Positions 9,183 through 18,146 of a stretch of DNA of 64,000 nucleotides are shown in pieces; position 1 is the stretch's first letter, and each line of letters begins with the position of its first letter. The position numbers and the translations under genes were made by a program. The notes beneath the pieces were generated by a model. That model did not search any database and had not been told where the DNA came from. It saw only the letters and a program-made list of their open reading frames with translations. This DNA is from Curvivirga sp965219885 (GTDB lineage: Bacteria > Pseudomonadota > Alphaproteobacteria > UBA8366 > Aestuariispiraceae): assembly GCF_965219885.1 (NCBI RefSeq), contig NZ_CBDCOT010000008.1:558001-622000 (forward strand), read 5' to 3'.

Positions 9183-10583
9183 TTAGAAACCAGCGACCCC
9201 TGTTGGCCAAGCAGGACCGTCACCTTCATCATGTCCGACCTGGCTGACTAGCTTGATGGCTTCTTCCATAATCGCAAGGCCTTCACGAAGATTTTCTTCG
9301 TCAATATTCAAGGCCGGATACATTCGGATGGCTTGTTCGCGATCTGAAATCGCCCAAACACCATTTTGTAACATGCGACCACGTACAGCACGTGAATATA
9401 ACCAGTCATCCTCCCGATTACCATCAGGGCTTTGGAAAGCAACGCCCATCAGCAACCCGTTGGATCGTATCTGACGGACAACGGGATATTGCTCCCAGTC
9501 CTTCATGATTTCTTCAGCAAGACGCCCCATCTTCGCTGCATGTTCCACAACACCATCACGCTCATAAATTTCAAGCGTTTTCAGGGCGGCTGCACAACCT
9601 GCTGGCGTACCTGCAAATGTGGATCCGGTACTAAACTCAGGATTATCACCCATAATTTCATCTGTTGCGGCAACTCCGGCACAGGGTTCGATCCCGCCAG
9701 ATAGGTTTTTCCCCATAACGAGGATATCCGGCTTCACATCATAACTTTCGATTGCCCACATCTTGCCAGTACGACCTAAGCCAGTCAGGACTTCATCCAC
9801 AATCATCAGCCAATCATTACGATCACAAATCTCACGAATGCCTTGCAAAAACTTTGTTGGTGGGATCCAGTTCCCACCTTCGGCTAATCCCGGTTCAATG
9901 AATATGCCTGCAATATTATCTTTAGGGACCATATATTCAGTAATGTGGTTTTCCAGATACCATAAACAATAATCGACATATTGCTCACGTGACATACCCG
10001 CAGGTTTCTGATCACTATAAGGATATGGCGCTTTGATTACCCCACCGCCCCAAGCTTCAAGATAACGATTTCTTTCACTGGTATATCCACTCATCAACTT
10101 CGTGCCCAAACTTTCGCCATGAAAGCATGATGTGAATGTGATGATATATCGGCGTTTGGTATGCGTTAATGCAAGATGTAATGCGGATTCAGCAGCCTCT
10201 GATCCGGAAACTTCGTAATTAATGCGCGTCAGTGATTTATCCGGCATGATCGACACAAGTTTTTCAGCCAAATCATAACGTAACGGATGATCATAATGGA
10301 AACCAAATTGTTTATGTGCCAAATGGACAGCTTCAATAATTTCGGGATGTGCATTCCCAATCGGGTTCGTAGCCCATCCATTTTGGAAATCGATATAACG
10401 TTTCCCATCCATATCCCAAATAAAATCACCAGATGCTTTACTGATCACAATCTGTCTTGGTGAACGATATCCACGTTGCGTTGCTTTTTGCATTTCTTCA
10501 TCAAAACGCAAACCATTCTTAAAAATGGGAATACCACGCTTTAGAACATCGAGTGTTTTTGGACCCGGAAAATTTTCAGTCAT
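9183..10583 (-). CDS. Class III PLP-dependent aminotransferase
   Basis: 467 residues from the ATG at 10581-10583, which has GAGG six bases upstream; the frame extends further 5' without a good start signal. The family marks are present: the glycine-rich phosphate site SGSEAAESA, the aspartate that holds the PLP ring nitrogen in VDEVLTGLGRTG (about D263), and the Schiff-base lysine in VMGKNLSGG (about K292). The acceptor may be pyruvate or 2-oxoglutarate, and the amino donor is unknown. It is divergent from a GcvA-like LysR gene, the probable regulator. Glutamate-1-semialdehyde aminomutase is a related fold but less likely in this context. Confidence 0.82.
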   Translation of the reverse strand: MTENFPGPKTLDVLKRGIPIFKNGLRFDEEMQKATQRGYRSPRQIVISKASGDFIWDMDGKRYIDFQNGWATNPIGNAHPEIIEAVHLAHKQFGFHYDHPLRYDLAEKLVSIMPDKSLTRINYEVSGSEAAESALHLALTHTKRRYIITFTSCFHGESLGTKLMSGYTSERNRYLEAWGGGVIKAPYPYSDQKPAGMSREQYVDYCLWYLENHITEYMVPKDNIAGIFIEPGLAEGGNWIPPTKFLQGIREICDRNDWLMIVDEVLTGLGRTGKMWAIESYDVKPDILVMGKNLSGGIEPCAGVAATDEIMGDNPEFSTGSTFAGTPAGCAAALKTLEIYERDGVVEHAAKMGRLAEEIMKDWEQYPVVRQIRSNGLLMGVAFQSPDGNREDDWLYSRAVRGRMLQNGVWAISDREQAIRMYPALNIDEENLREGLAIMEEAIKLVSQVGHDEGDGPAWPTGVAGF

Positions 10584-10703
10584 TGTTATCCTCTGAATTT
10601 TCTTTTCAATCATTGCCAGCAAGATAAGATGCTTCGACAAATAGAACTATTGAGTTTCTATGATATCTTTATTGAGTTTTTAGCAAGTATCGAGTTTTCG
10701 CCT

Positions 10704-11636
10704 GTGACGCAAAGTAAACTTCCACCATTAAATGCCTTAAAATCCTTTGAGGTCTATGGTCGCCATCTAAATTTGAAAGACGCTGCAGAGGAATTATCAG
10801 TAACCGAATCCGCAGTTAGCCGACAGTTAAAACAGATGGAAGAATATCTGGGCGCCAAACTTTTTGAAAAAGTAGGTCGAAATAATCAGCTTACGGAAAA
10901 AGGCGAAGAATATCTAAATGTGGTTAGCCAGCATCTAAAAGAAATTGCTGATAATACAGCGCTCATGTTCCCAAAAGAATTGCCAGCCAGCCAAAATAAA
11001 AAAGTTATTTTGGGCGTCTATCCTGCTTTTGCCGAATATTGGCTTTTACCACGTATGGAAAAAATCCAACATGACTTGCCCGAAATGGAATTGGAAATAC
11101 GCTTTAATAGTATCACAGAGCTATATGCCCCTCTTCCTCACGTCGACCTAGAAATATTCTTGGGAGATGTACAACCTTCCACAGCGCATAGCATAAAGTT
11201 ACATCGCATGCATGACTTTCCCGTATGCACTCAAAGTTTACTGAATGACTTTAACAATGATGGATATCGCTTGCTTCAAGAGGCCGTAAAATTGCATGAA
11301 GGTAGCTTGCATTGGTGGCCTAGATGGTTAAAGAAGATGGGGATAGAAGAAAGAAATTATAACAATAAAGGCCCGCTACTTATAGATGAAGCCTTCCCCA
11401 TTAAAATGGCGTTACAAAAATCAGGTATTGCACTTGGAGACCACATTTCCTGTCATGACCTGCTAAACAAACGATTTCTTTGCCGACCGGTTTCAGAAAT
11501 AGAAATCACCGATTATTGGATTAATTTGCTAACGCCGATATCAAAAACAAAACAACCGCAAGCTGATCAATTTAAGGAATGGATTATTGGGGAGATGAAA
11601 ATCTTTAATAGTAATCTGGATGACTATACAGATTAG
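10704..11636 (+). CDS. LysR family transcriptional regulator (GcvA-like)
   Basis: About 311 residues from the GTG at 10704, beginning near TQSKLPPLNALKSFEVYGRH, which is how GcvA-type LysR proteins start; the frame runs back to an ATG at 10629 but those extra residues do not look like part of the family. The helix-turn-helix includes NLKDAAEELSVTESAVSRQL, followed by a substrate-binding domain. It is divergent from the class III aminotransferase with about 120 bp between the starts, the usual arrangement for a LysR activator and its target. The inducer is unknown. Confidence 0.8.
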   Translation: MTQSKLPPLNALKSFEVYGRHLNLKDAAEELSVTESAVSRQLKQMEEYLGAKLFEKVGRNNQLTEKGEEYLNVVSQHLKEIADNTALMFPKELPASQNKKVILGVYPAFAEYWLLPRMEKIQHDLPEMELEIRFNSITELYAPLPHVDLEIFLGDVQPSTAHSIKLHRMHDFPVCTQSLLNDFNNDGYRLLQEAVKLHEGSLHWWPRWLKKMGIEERNYNNKGPLLIDEAFPIKMALQKSGIALGDHISCHDLLNKRFLCRPVSEIEITDYWINLLTPISKTKQPQADQFKEWIIGEMKIFNSNLDDYTD

Positions 11637-11711
11637 CCCCCCTTCTCTTGACAGTAGAAACAAGCGCACCTATCTAATTAATAATAATTCTTAACAATAG
11701 GACTTTCAACG

Positions 11712-12275
11712 ATGGATATAATTAAAGCACTTAACGAACGCCGTTCAGTCAAAGCAGACTTACTTACAGAGCCAGCCCCACGTGGAGAAGGTCTTATTGA
11801 AATCCTGCAAACAGGTATGAGTGCACCTGATCATGGAGTTGTGCGTCCATGGCGTTTTACGATTTTAGACGGTGAGGATCGCAACAAACTGGGCGATGTC
11901 TTTGCTGAAGCGCTTAAACAAGATAAACCTGAAAGCACAGAAGAAGATTTAAATAACATCCGCTTAAAACCCTTACGTGCACCTTTAATCGTCGCTATTT
12001 GGGCAGAAATCACTGAAGACCATCCAAAGGTTCCACCTGCAGAACAGATCGTCGCAACTTCATGTGCTGCGGAAAACATTTTACTTGCCACACAAGCCAA
12101 AGGGTTTGGCGGAGTGTTACTAACAGGATGGCCAGCATTCCACAGCCACGTAAAAAAATCTCTTGGCATGGCTGACAAGGATGAAATTATTGGCTTTCTG
12201 TATTTAGGCACAGCGTCAGAGAAGCCAAGAGATGTAACTCGCCCAAATGTAGAAGATTTCATCAGGAATTTTTAG
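11712..12275 (+). CDS. Nitroreductase family protein (YdjA-like)
   Basis: 187 residues, the length of small single-domain nitroreductases. The FMN-binding RRSVK is at residues 10-14, the segment APDHGVVRPWRF at about 38-49 matches the conserved SAPNHxxxxPWRF motif of the YdjA branch, and GFGGVLLTGWP is the second FMN contact. These dimers use FMN and NAD(P)H on nitro compounds or quinones; the natural substrate is unknown. It follows the LysR gene by 75 bp on the same strand and may be cotranscribed. A clear terminator follows at 12481. Confidence 0.83.
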   Translation: MDIIKALNERRSVKADLLTEPAPRGEGLIEILQTGMSAPDHGVVRPWRFTILDGEDRNKLGDVFAEALKQDKPESTEEDLNNIRLKPLRAPLIVAIWAEITEDHPKVPPAEQIVATSCAAENILLATQAKGFGGVLLTGWPAFHSHVKKSLGMADKDEIIGFLYLGTASEKPRDVTRPNVEDFIRNF

Positions 12276-12480
12276 GAGTGATTGGTAATTAAATTTCTAA
12301 TTGGATATTTTTTTAGAAATTTTAAAATAAACTATTGTCGATTTAAATAAAATTTGATATAAATTAATAAATCGCATAAATAGAAACTTTGTTTAGACAC
12401 AACTGCCTCCCTGTTCAAGCAGTCTAAATAAAAGCTAAAAAAGATTACGACATTTAGAATACCCCCTCCAACTCCCTTAC

Positions 12481-12505
12481 CCCCCTCTTTATTTGAGGGG
12501 GTTTT
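12481..12505 (+). terminator. Intrinsic terminator after the nitroreductase gene
   Basis: CCCCCTC at 12481-12487 pairs with GAGGGGG at 12495-12501 around a seven-base TTTATTT loop and is followed by TTTTC. It is a standard intrinsic terminator for plus-strand transcription. Confidence 0.85.
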
Positions 12506-12532
12506 CTTGTAAAGATGGAAACTGGCAAAAGA

Positions 12533-12559
12533 AAAGGCCTCGGAATATCCGAGGCCTTT
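12533..12559 (-). terminator. Intrinsic terminator of the spuC-type gene
   Basis: AAAGGCCTCGG at 12533-12543 and CCGAGGCCTTT at 12549-12559 form an 11-bp perfect stem with a 5-base loop. On the minus strand the stem runs into TTTTCTTTT, so it ends transcription of the aminotransferase gene that stops at 12588. Confidence 0.88.
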
Positions 12560-12587
12560 AATGCTTCTGTACTTGTAAAATAAAGTT

Positions 12588-13967
12588 TTACATTACACCA
12601 AGGTCTTTGGCTGTTGCATCTAAACATTCGCGCGCAGTATCAATCAAAAGATCAATATCTGCTTTTGTTGCGATCAGTGGCGGGGATGCAACCATGACAT
12701 CACCACAAGCGCGCATGATCACATTGCGTTTAAAGAAATGATCGCGACAAACTGTACCTGCACGACCTTCATTCGGGAAACGTGTACGTGCCTCTTTATC
12801 ATTCGTAAGTTCGATCGCACAAACAAGACCAACAGAACGTACCTCACCCACAATTAGATGGTCTTTTAATTCTTCCAAGCGTTTAGCAAGATAAGGGCCT
12901 GTTTCATTTTTAACCTTCTCAACCAAGCCTTCTTCTTCGATGATTTCCAAGTTGCGCATAGCAACCACGGACGCCACGGGATGACCGGAATATGTATAGC
13001 CATGGTTAAAATCATCGCCTGCTTTGTAGAAAGCTTCCCATACGCGGTCACTTACACCTGTTGCAGAAATAGGCAAGTAGCCAGAAGACAACCCTTTTGC
13101 CATGGTCATCAAGTCAGGCTCGATACCAAATGTTTCCAATCCGAACCAGTTACCTGTGCGACCGAAGCCCGCGATAACTTCATCACAAATCAACAAAATA
13201 TCATGCTCTTTACAGATACGATTGATTTCAGGCCAATATGTTTTTGGTGGGATGATCACACCACCAGCACCTTGGAATGGTTCACCAATAAACGCAGCTA
13301 CATTATCTGCGCCAACTTCCAGGATTTTCTTTTCAACTTCTTTTGCTGCATGAAGGCCGAATTCATCTTCGGACATATCACCGCCTTCACCCCACCAATA
13401 AGGTTGCATCACATGCTCAATGCCGCCAATTTCAAGGCCTGCTTGCTTATGCATGCCGCTCATTCCACCTAGGCTGGCACCAGCAACTGTGGAGCCATGA
13501 TAGGCATTTGTACGGGAAATAATAATTTTCTTATTTGGTTTACCAACATGTTGCCAATAAGTACGTGCCAAACGTAAGTTTGTATCATTCGCCTCAGAAC
13601 CAGAATTTGAAAAGAACACATGGTTAAAATTATCTGGTAGCAATGAACACAATTTTTCAGCCAGTAATGCTGCTGGTGCTGTCGTTGTTTTGAAGAAAGT
13701 ATTGTAATAAGCGAGTTCTTTCATTTGCTCCGCAGCAAGGTCAGCTAATTCATCGCGACCATAGCCAATGTTTGTGCACCAAAGACCCGCCATGCCATCA
13801 AGAATCTTCTCACCATCAATATCATATAGGTAACAACCGTCTCCACGTACAATTACGCGCGCGCCACCTTCGTCATCCAAACCTTTTGAATCTGTAAATG
13901 GATGGAAATGATGTTCGCTATCCGCTTTCTTAATAGCGGCTTTATCGTAATTTCTAATCTTATTCAT
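12588..13967 (-). CDS. spuC: Polyamine (putrescine):pyruvate aminotransferase, SpuC-like
   Basis: 459 residues of a class III aminotransferase close in sequence pattern to Pseudomonas SpuC as I remember it: LDGMAGLWC, GYGRDELADLA, FSNSGSEANDT, NAYHGSTVAGASLGGM, PYWWGEGGDMS and FNHGYTYSGHPVA all follow that family. The PLP lysine is in MAKGLSSGY (about K291). SpuC moves a terminal amino group of putrescine, cadaverine or spermidine derivatives to pyruvate, giving an aminoaldehyde and alanine. The start is the ATG at 13965-13967 with AGGTG upstream; a GTG sits at 13973. Two TGTGATCACA palindromes lie 84 and 134 bp upstream. Beta-alanine:pyruvate aminotransferase is the main alternative. Confidence 0.82.
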   Translation of the reverse strand: MNKIRNYDKAAIKKADSEHHFHPFTDSKGLDDEGGARVIVRGDGCYLYDIDGEKILDGMAGLWCTNIGYGRDELADLAAEQMKELAYYNTFFKTTTAPAALLAEKLCSLLPDNFNHVFFSNSGSEANDTNLRLARTYWQHVGKPNKKIIISRTNAYHGSTVAGASLGGMSGMHKQAGLEIGGIEHVMQPYWWGEGGDMSEDEFGLHAAKEVEKKILEVGADNVAAFIGEPFQGAGGVIIPPKTYWPEINRICKEHDILLICDEVIAGFGRTGNWFGLETFGIEPDLMTMAKGLSSGYLPISATGVSDRVWEAFYKAGDDFNHGYTYSGHPVASVVAMRNLEIIEEEGLVEKVKNETGPYLAKRLEELKDHLIVGEVRSVGLVCAIELTNDKEARTRFPNEGRAGTVCRDHFFKRNVIMRACGDVMVASPPLIATKADIDLLIDTARECLDATAKDLGVM

Positions 13968-14050
13968 AATCACACCTATATGTTTTCACATTTATATGAG
14001 GGGTGCCCCTCAACCTCTTTAAATTTCTTCGGAGACAGAACGCCTCTATT

Positions 14051-14060
14051 TGTGATCACA
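14051..14060. promoter_or_regulatory. TGTGATCACA palindrome, spuC-proximal
   Basis: A perfect 10-bp palindrome in the context ATTTGTGATCACAATT, 84 bp upstream of the spuC start. The same 10-mer recurs at 14101, 18051 and 23995. Probable operator; the protein that binds it is not known. Confidence 0.7.
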
Positions 14061-14100
14061 ATTACACTACAAAAATGGAGAATGCAAAGAAAATCGACAA

Positions 14101-14110
14101 TGTGATCACA
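14101..14110. promoter_or_regulatory. TGTGATCACA palindrome, spuC-distal
   Basis: Second copy of the palindrome, exactly 50 bp from the first, in the context CAATGTGATCACATTT. The 50-bp spacing is near five helical turns, which would allow looping or cooperative binding (inference). Confidence 0.68.
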
Positions 14111-14375
14111 TTTCATCTTAATATCTTAATTACAAATATTGCTCTAACTTTTTAAGTTAGTTAAAGCTTGCTAAAGAGCACAATCTTAATGCTGATTATG
14201 TTACATAAAACATTGTATAAAATGATATTTCACAGCGAGTGTGCGACAAATATAATGAATGCAACATATTACAAAGTTGATCATATGCCGATCACAAGTA
14301 ACAAAATTTTTAATCTTAAAATTCAATATTATTAGAACATAATATCAATTTCTTACATATTTTTAATACAAAAAA

Positions 14376-14405
14376 TTGACAACCTTTACTATCTATACAT
14401 ATAAT
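14376..14405 (+). promoter_or_regulatory. Consensus housekeeping promoter
   Basis: TTGACA at 14376-14381 and TATAAT at 14400-14405, separated by 18 bases: both hexamers match the sigma-70 consensus exactly. It lies about 72 bp before the ATG at 14478 and should drive the membrane protein and protease pair. Confidence 0.72.
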
Positions 14406-14477
14406 ATTCTCCCATTTTAAGAGTGTTATTGGAATAAAATCAGACTCATAAAATGAGCAGTGGATGGGGGAATATCC

Positions 14478-15077
14478 ATGCAATGGTTGGCGTCTTTTAT
14501 TTTAGGAATTGTTACAGGCTTAATCGCTGGATTATCAGTTAGCCCTGTGATCGCTTCTATTCTTTCAACTATTCTCGCATTAGCAACTGCTGCTATAGGT
14601 CTTGCAGGACCTGTGTTAGATAGATTTAAGAATGACGATTCATCTGTAAAACGCCCCATTGATTATTTTTCACTGTTATTATTCTCACTTGGATTATTAA
14701 TTGCGCTCCCAAGTAGCATTTATACAAGAACGCACAACCTACTTTCCCCCTCTTTATCCGAACTTTATAATATTTCTAACGATGTTCTACAAAATGAAGA
14801 TTTAGCCAGACGTGTAGCAGTTTTTCAATTAACTGGTCTCGATACAGAAAAAAAAGGTAACACTGGTAAAACAAATGTATCACCTGTGAATTCTGTTGTT
14901 TTTTCTAATGTATCCGAAGGGGCATGCACTGACACTAATATCTCTAATAGTCCTAATGCCATGGAAGCTTTCAATACATGGAAACTTGCTCCCCCTCCAT
15001 GGCCAGATTTAGCTAAGCTTCTCGAAGACAAAGATCTAACTGCTTACATGAAAGTATGGAGTGCGATATGCGAATAA
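14478..15077 (+). CDS. Uncharacterised membrane protein, partner of the adjacent secreted protease
   Basis: 199 residues from the ATG at 14478, which has GGGGG seven bases upstream; a GTG at 14460 opens the frame further out. I do not recognise a family. Hydrophobic segments are at about residues 3-47 (probably two spans: WLASFILGIVTGLIAGLSV and IASILSTILALATAAIGLA) and 65-85 (YFSLLLFSLGLLIAL). The remaining 110 residues are polar and serine/asparagine-rich with few cysteines. The stop overlaps the start of the protease gene by about 10 bases, so the two are translationally linked. A role as anchor, substrate or inhibitor of the protease is possible but unproven. Confidence 0.65.
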   Translation: MQWLASFILGIVTGLIAGLSVSPVIASILSTILALATAAIGLAGPVLDRFKNDDSSVKRPIDYFSLLLFSLGLLIALPSSIYTRTHNLLSPSLSELYNISNDVLQNEDLARRVAVFQLTGLDTEKKGNTGKTNVSPVNSVVFSNVSEGACTDTNISNSPNAMEAFNTWKLAPPPWPDLAKLLEDKDLTAYMKVWSAICE

Positions 15078-16627
15078 ATAATATGCTTCACAATACTACG
15101 AAAAATCCTCTAGGAATTAGAGATAAAATCTCAAATAAACATACACCAATGAAGTGCATCTTACCCATATTTGCCTCAATACTTTTCCTCTTGATAGTAA
15201 CAACTTATGATACTTTAGCTTTTGCGCAGACTCATGCCGTATCAAACCAAACAATACTGGACACGGCACGTGCAGTTGTTCGTGTCACATCAAAAGGTTG
15301 TTCTGGAAGCGTTGATCGTAGAACATCATCGGGATTTGTATGGCAAAAATCTAATACCGTAATCACAACATTACATTCAGTTGCGAATTGTTCCGATATT
15401 AACATTTCCTATGTGCATTACGGAATTAGTCGTAGCGCAAAAGTAAATAAGATACTTTCACATGCAGATCTAGCCCTACTTGAGGTTAATAATGCCCCTA
15501 ATAGTGATTTTATTGCATCAAAGCAATCCCATTCAGCAGGTATGAAACTAGCGACAATCGGATTCCCGCTAAATACTGTTAATTGGCAAGAAAGTCAGGG
15601 AGCCGTGGGACTGAATGTATCTAAATTATCTGAAATCTTAAACGATGAAGCACGTGCAAAGATTGCTAGTTTAGGTATTCCGGATCTTGGGATAGATGCT
15701 TTCCGACTTACTGCGATTGTTAAGGCAGGATCTTCGGGGGGCCCTATCATAAATCAGAACGGCGATTTAATTGGTATTGTTGATGGAGGACTAGACGGTG
15801 GATCAGCAATGTTAAATTGGGGTATTCCCGTCAGTTATGTTGATCATTTATTAAATAGCAATGAAGATTCTTCTAGCATAAATATTGATGATAAAGTGGA
15901 TATTGCCTTTTCTTACTCCAGCGGCGCCACACTTGAATCAATCACAGAAGTTAACGAAATACTGGAATGTGGAGGAAGAAGATACTTCAAAATCGGGACA
16001 CGAACACTTAAAGATATAGTAAAATCTGTACATAGTTCTCCACAGCTGGATGATCCAAACAGTTTTTTAACAATGGTCAACAATTGGAGCACATTTATTG
16101 ATCCAATCAGATTGGAAAACATCCATTATGACATGTGGGTTGATGAACAAACAGGTGCAACACTCAGCATCCCTAATGAAATGGAAGTGCATAACGAGGG
16201 TGCTATTTGTGTAGCTGAAGATTCAACATCAGATGTTCGACTGTATTTCAAAAGCGTGGTAGCACCAAATGTAGCACCTCATTTAATACAAAACTATGTA
16301 CAACAGGCATCTATACAATTTGAAAATTTGGCCATGCAATCTATCGGAAATATTGTCGGTTGCGCTCCTGACCCAGTCTGGAGTTCATTTGCACCACATC
16401 AACGTTTTGATGGAATGATAGTTCGTAGGCAAAATTATTACTGTGACAATACGGCTTGGCAGAGAACTTATTCCGTTGTGGGGCATTTCAGTAGGGAAGG
16501 AAGCTATGCAGGTGTCAATGCATATGTCGATCAATACAACCAATTAGGGCCCGCGGGAGATCCAGATCTAAATTTGAGATGGGCGGCCGCAGCCCTATCG
16601 GTCTTAATTTCCAATTACCAATTGTAA
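15068..16627 (+). CDS. Secreted or membrane-anchored trypsin-like serine protease (S1/HtrA fold) with unknown C-terminal half
   Basis: About 519 residues from the ATG at 15068 (GGAG at 15058-15061); an ATG at 15056 is in frame but lacks that spacing. A hydrophobic stretch at about 28-52 ending in LAFAQ is a signal peptide or anchor after an unusually long polar N terminus. The catalytic triad is visible: H103 in TTLHSVANC, D134 in HADLALLEV, S223 in AGSSGGPI. The C-terminal half (about 285-519) has several cysteines and no domain I recognise; a PDZ domain is not evident, unlike DegP. It overlaps the upstream membrane-protein gene. The target is unknown. Confidence 0.75.
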   Translation: MRINNMLHNTTKNPLGIRDKISNKHTPMKCILPIFASILFLLIVTTYDTLAFAQTHAVSNQTILDTARAVVRVTSKGCSGSVDRRTSSGFVWQKSNTVITTLHSVANCSDINISYVHYGISRSAKVNKILSHADLALLEVNNAPNSDFIASKQSHSAGMKLATIGFPLNTVNWQESQGAVGLNVSKLSEILNDEARAKIASLGIPDLGIDAFRLTAIVKAGSSGGPIINQNGDLIGIVDGGLDGGSAMLNWGIPVSYVDHLLNSNEDSSSINIDDKVDIAFSYSSGATLESITEVNEILECGGRRYFKIGTRTLKDIVKSVHSSPQLDDPNSFLTMVNNWSTFIDPIRLENIHYDMWVDEQTGATLSIPNEMEVHNEGAICVAEDSTSDVRLYFKSVVAPNVAPHLIQNYVQQASIQFENLAMQSIGNIVGCAPDPVWSSFAPHQRFDGMIVRRQNYYCDNTAWQRTYSVVGHFSREGSYAGVNAYVDQYNQLGPAGDPDLNLRWAAAALSVLISNYQL

Positions 16628-16632
16628 ATAAA

Positions 16633-16654
16633 AAGGGAGCCATAGGGCTCCCTT
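16633..16654. terminator. Bidirectional terminator between protease and glutamylpolyamine synthetase genes
   Basis: AAGGGAGCC at 16633-16641 pairs with GGCTCCCTT at 16646-16654. On the minus strand the stem is followed by TTTATTTAC, so it serves the synthetase gene best; on the plus strand a weaker CTTCTTC follows. Confidence 0.8.
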
Positions 16655-16676
16655 CTTCGCTTTCAATCACGTGTAT

Positions 16677-18023
16677 TTAAACATTAAGTAACAGATGCTC
16701 ACGTTCCCATGAAGTTACCACCCGATGATGTAATTCCATCTCGAAATGCTTCACTTCCTGAATGTTCTTGATCACACGTTCCCCCAACATATCTTTCAAT
16801 GGGCGCGCTGAATTCATCTTATTCAACGCATCCCCAAGATGACGCGGCAAATTGAATTTCAAGCGATACGCATCCCCATCAATCGGCTTTGTTGGCTTAC
16901 GATTTTCCTGAATGCCTAACAAACCACAGGCAAGTGTTGCCGCCATCACCAAATACGGGTTTGCATCCGCACCAGGCAAACGGTTTTCAACACGACGAGC
17001 CACTGGTTCGCTATCTGGAACACGAATACCAACAGTTCGGTTGTCATACCCCCAATGCGTATTAATCGGCGCGTCTGTATAAGGAGAAATACGACGATAA
17101 CTGTTCACATTAGGCCCAAAGAAAGGCATTGCCGCCGGACAATATTTCTGAAGACCGGCAATATACTGCATCAGATATTTGGAATTTTTACCTGTCTTGG
17201 TAACAAAAATATTTTCACCGGTTTCCGCATCCACGATAGATTGATGGATATGCATGGAAGAACCCGGCTCGTTATGATACGGCTTTGCCATAAAGGTGGC
17301 ATAGATATTATGTTTGAAAGCAGCTTGGCGCACTGTACGTTTAAACATAAACACCTGATCTGCCAATGAAAGCGGATCACCATGGTTAAAGTTAATTTCC
17401 ATCTGTGCAGAGCCTGCTTCGTGGATCATGGTATCCACATCCAGATTGGATCGCTCACAAAATTCATAAATATCTTCTACAACAGGGTCGAATTCATTTG
17501 CAGCCTCAATACCGTAAGCTTGACGACCATACTCGCGACGTCCGCTCAAGCCAATGGGGGCTTCAAGATTTTGTTGTGGATCTGTATTCTTATCAATGAA
17601 ATAGAACTCAAGTTCCGGTGCTACAACCGGTTTCCATCCTCTCTCATCATACATTTTCAATACGTTTTTCAAGATGGAACGTGGTGCAATATCGACCAAA
17701 GATTCGCCATCTAGATAATACGCATCGCAAATCACCTGTGCTACAGGTTCATCATACCAAGGTACAATTTGCATTGTTGCTTCGTCTGGAACCATCAAAA
17801 TATCATTGTTGGTTTCATCTACGACTTCGGATTCATCACAGAAATCACCTGTCACTACCTGATTAAAAATCACTTCAGGTAGACGTAGGCCTTTATTGCT
17901 TAATCCGCTTAGAAATTTGTCTGCGGGCAGGATCTTACCGCGCATGATACCTGTAATATCTGGTACCAAACATTCTACTTCGTCAATTTTGTTCTCACTG
18001 ATCCAATCGTGAAGTTTTGACAT
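16677..18023 (-). CDS. Glutamine synthetase-like gamma-glutamylpolyamine synthetase (first of two)
   Basis: 448 residues from the ATG at 18021-18023 with GGTGA six bases upstream; a TTG lies one codon earlier. It has the glutamine synthetase layout: an N-terminal beta-grasp (EVECLVPDITGIMRGKILP), then the catalytic ATP-grasp-like domain with APELEFYF, GSAQMEINFNH and GSSMHIHQS, and ANPYLVMAATLACG near the C terminus. The short form with the VPDITGIMRGK start belongs to the PuuA/SpuI-type enzymes that join glutamate to putrescine or spermidine, not to GlnA. It is divergent from a second copy and shares its upstream operator. The exact amine is not known. Confidence 0.8.
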   Translation of the reverse strand: MSKLHDWISENKIDEVECLVPDITGIMRGKILPADKFLSGLSNKGLRLPEVIFNQVVTGDFCDESEVVDETNNDILMVPDEATMQIVPWYDEPVAQVICDAYYLDGESLVDIAPRSILKNVLKMYDERGWKPVVAPELEFYFIDKNTDPQQNLEAPIGLSGRREYGRQAYGIEAANEFDPVVEDIYEFCERSNLDVDTMIHEAGSAQMEINFNHGDPLSLADQVFMFKRTVRQAAFKHNIYATFMAKPYHNEPGSSMHIHQSIVDAETGENIFVTKTGKNSKYLMQYIAGLQKYCPAAMPFFGPNVNSYRRISPYTDAPINTHWGYDNRTVGIRVPDSEPVARRVENRLPGADANPYLVMAATLACGLLGIQENRKPTKPIDGDAYRLKFNLPRHLGDALNKMNSARPLKDMLGERVIKNIQEVKHFEMELHHRVVTSWEREHLLLNV

Positions 18024-18050
18024 CAATCACCATTTTGGTTGTTTCATATT

Positions 18051-18060
18051 TGTGATCACA
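18051..18060. promoter_or_regulatory. TGTGATCACA palindrome between the two synthetase genes
   Basis: Context ATTTGTGATCACATTA. It is 28 bp upstream of the leftward synthetase ATG and 87 bp upstream of the rightward one. The 87-bp distance matches the placing before ald (87) and spuC (84). A related TGATCAT lies nearby at about 18092. Confidence 0.7.
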
Positions 18061-18146
18061 TTATTATCTAATTAAATAGAGATTTCAATAGATGATCATA
18101 AGGGAAGATGAACTGTCCCACATAAAAATCAACAGGTGGCTGTAAA

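Larger units (their letters stand above)
12276..12587. other. Gene-free gap between nitroreductase and spuC holding two terminators
   Basis: About 310 bp between convergent genes. I see no coding frame. The first 200 bases are AT-rich and without clear structure; the second half holds two hairpins annotated separately. Confidence 0.7.
13968..14477. other. Divergent regulatory interval between spuC and the membrane-protein gene
   Basis: About 510 bp of AT-rich sequence without a supported gene. It contains an inverted repeat GAGGGG-TG-CCCCTC at 13998-14011 near the presumed spuC promoter, two TGTGATCACA palindromes, a degenerate pair of half sites near 14279-14296 (TGATCA and GATCACA), and a consensus promoter for the rightward gene. 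Confidence 0.7.

Noticed and set aside
12981..13472. Long plus-strand open frame inside spuC
   Set aside because: It is opposite an intact, motif-rich aminotransferase gene and has no protein features of its own.
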